Source: Oscillospiraceae bacterium (GTDB taxonomy: Bacteria; Bacillota; Clostridia; Oscillospirales; Acutalibacteraceae). Taken from it: 5,550 nucleotides of DNA. The DNA is taken from NCBI GenBank assembly GCA_029007475.1, contig JAQXHW010000142.1, positions 1 to 5,550 of the forward strand, in the 5' to 3' direction. The translations under genes and the position numbers were made by a program. Each line of letters opens with the position of its first letter. The first letter of the stretch is position 1. Under the pieces are notes generated by a model. It ran no database searches, was not told where the DNA came from, and worked only from the letters and a program-made list of their open reading frames with translations. This document shows, in pieces, positions 5,523 to 5,550 of this stretch.

Positions 5523-5539
5523 CTATCGGAGGTGTCGTT

Positions 5540-5550
5540 GTGAACAAAAG
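5540..5550 (+). CDS. Start of a gene cut by the window edge, probably an autoregulated transcription regulator
   Basis: Only GTG-AAC-AAA and two further bases are visible (Met-Asn-Lys). The start is supported by GGAGGT (5528-5533) 6 bases upstream and by the promoter and twin operators. The other nearby GTG (5532) runs into TGA after two codons. The operator layout is typical of a MarR- or TetR-type regulator, often heading an efflux or stress operon, but the product cannot be read here. Confidence 0.6.

Larger units (their letters stand above)
5157..5539. other. 383-bp intergenic region between lysS and the right-edge gene
   Basis: AT-rich gap with no confident gene on either strand. From 5157 to 5289 I see only a short GCGT-GAAA-ACGC hairpin (5268-5279) and a repeated AGCGTG (5249-5254, 5267-5272). 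A bidirectional terminator follows at 5290-5326, then a short minus-strand open stretch (5328-5414), then a promoter with two operators (5464-5522). Confidence 0.8.

Overview
The window looks like chromosomal DNA from a low-to-moderate GC, Gram-positive anaerobe of the Clostridia (Ruminococcaceae/Oscillospiraceae type). This is inferred from strong AGGAGG-like ribosome sites, consensus sigma-A promoters, an FtsX followed by a coiled-coil M23 peptidase, a 157-residue GreA and a LysS of about 499 residues. All well-supported genes lie on the + strand.

Layout. (1) 1-309 is the C-terminal end of ftsX. (2) 401-1621 encodes a secreted coiled-coil protein with a zinc-peptidase (M23/LytM) domain, the expected periplasm-side partner of FtsEX. 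(3) 1657-2022 encodes a small membrane-anchored protein that looks like only the N-terminal part of a CtpA/CtpB-type S41 protease, with no PDZ or catalytic domain. These three genes appear to be the tail of one cell-wall/division operon, closed by a strong terminator at 2064-2108. (4) 2111-2938 encodes a 275-residue protein I do not recognise; its ribosome-binding site lies inside the descending arm of that terminator. (5) A near-perfect sigma-A promoter (TTGACA, 17 bp, TATAAT), whose -35 box overlaps the stop codon of the unknown gene, drives greA (3002-3475), which ends at its own terminator. (6) After a leader with a compound hairpin comes complete lysS (3657-5156). (7) The last 394 bases hold a bidirectional terminator, a possible minus-strand gene remnant, and a regulated promoter flanked by two copies of TTGTTGA-N4-TCAACAA just before a GTG-started gene that runs out of the window.

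How the genes fit together. FtsX is expected to pass the ATPase state of FtsE to the extracellular M23 protein, which would cut peptidoglycan during division or elongation. The small S41-like stub may be a regulator, a scaffold or a relic of that system. GreA (transcript cleavage factor) and LysS (lysyl-tRNA synthetase) are housekeeping genes. The right edge begins a separately controlled unit, probably an autorepressed regulator.

The most interesting points are the catalytic-domain-less S41 protein, the terminator that doubles as the next gene's ribosome site, the unknown 275-residue protein, and the two-operator promoter at the right edge. I see no CRISPR array, tRNA, rRNA, transposase or phage gene.
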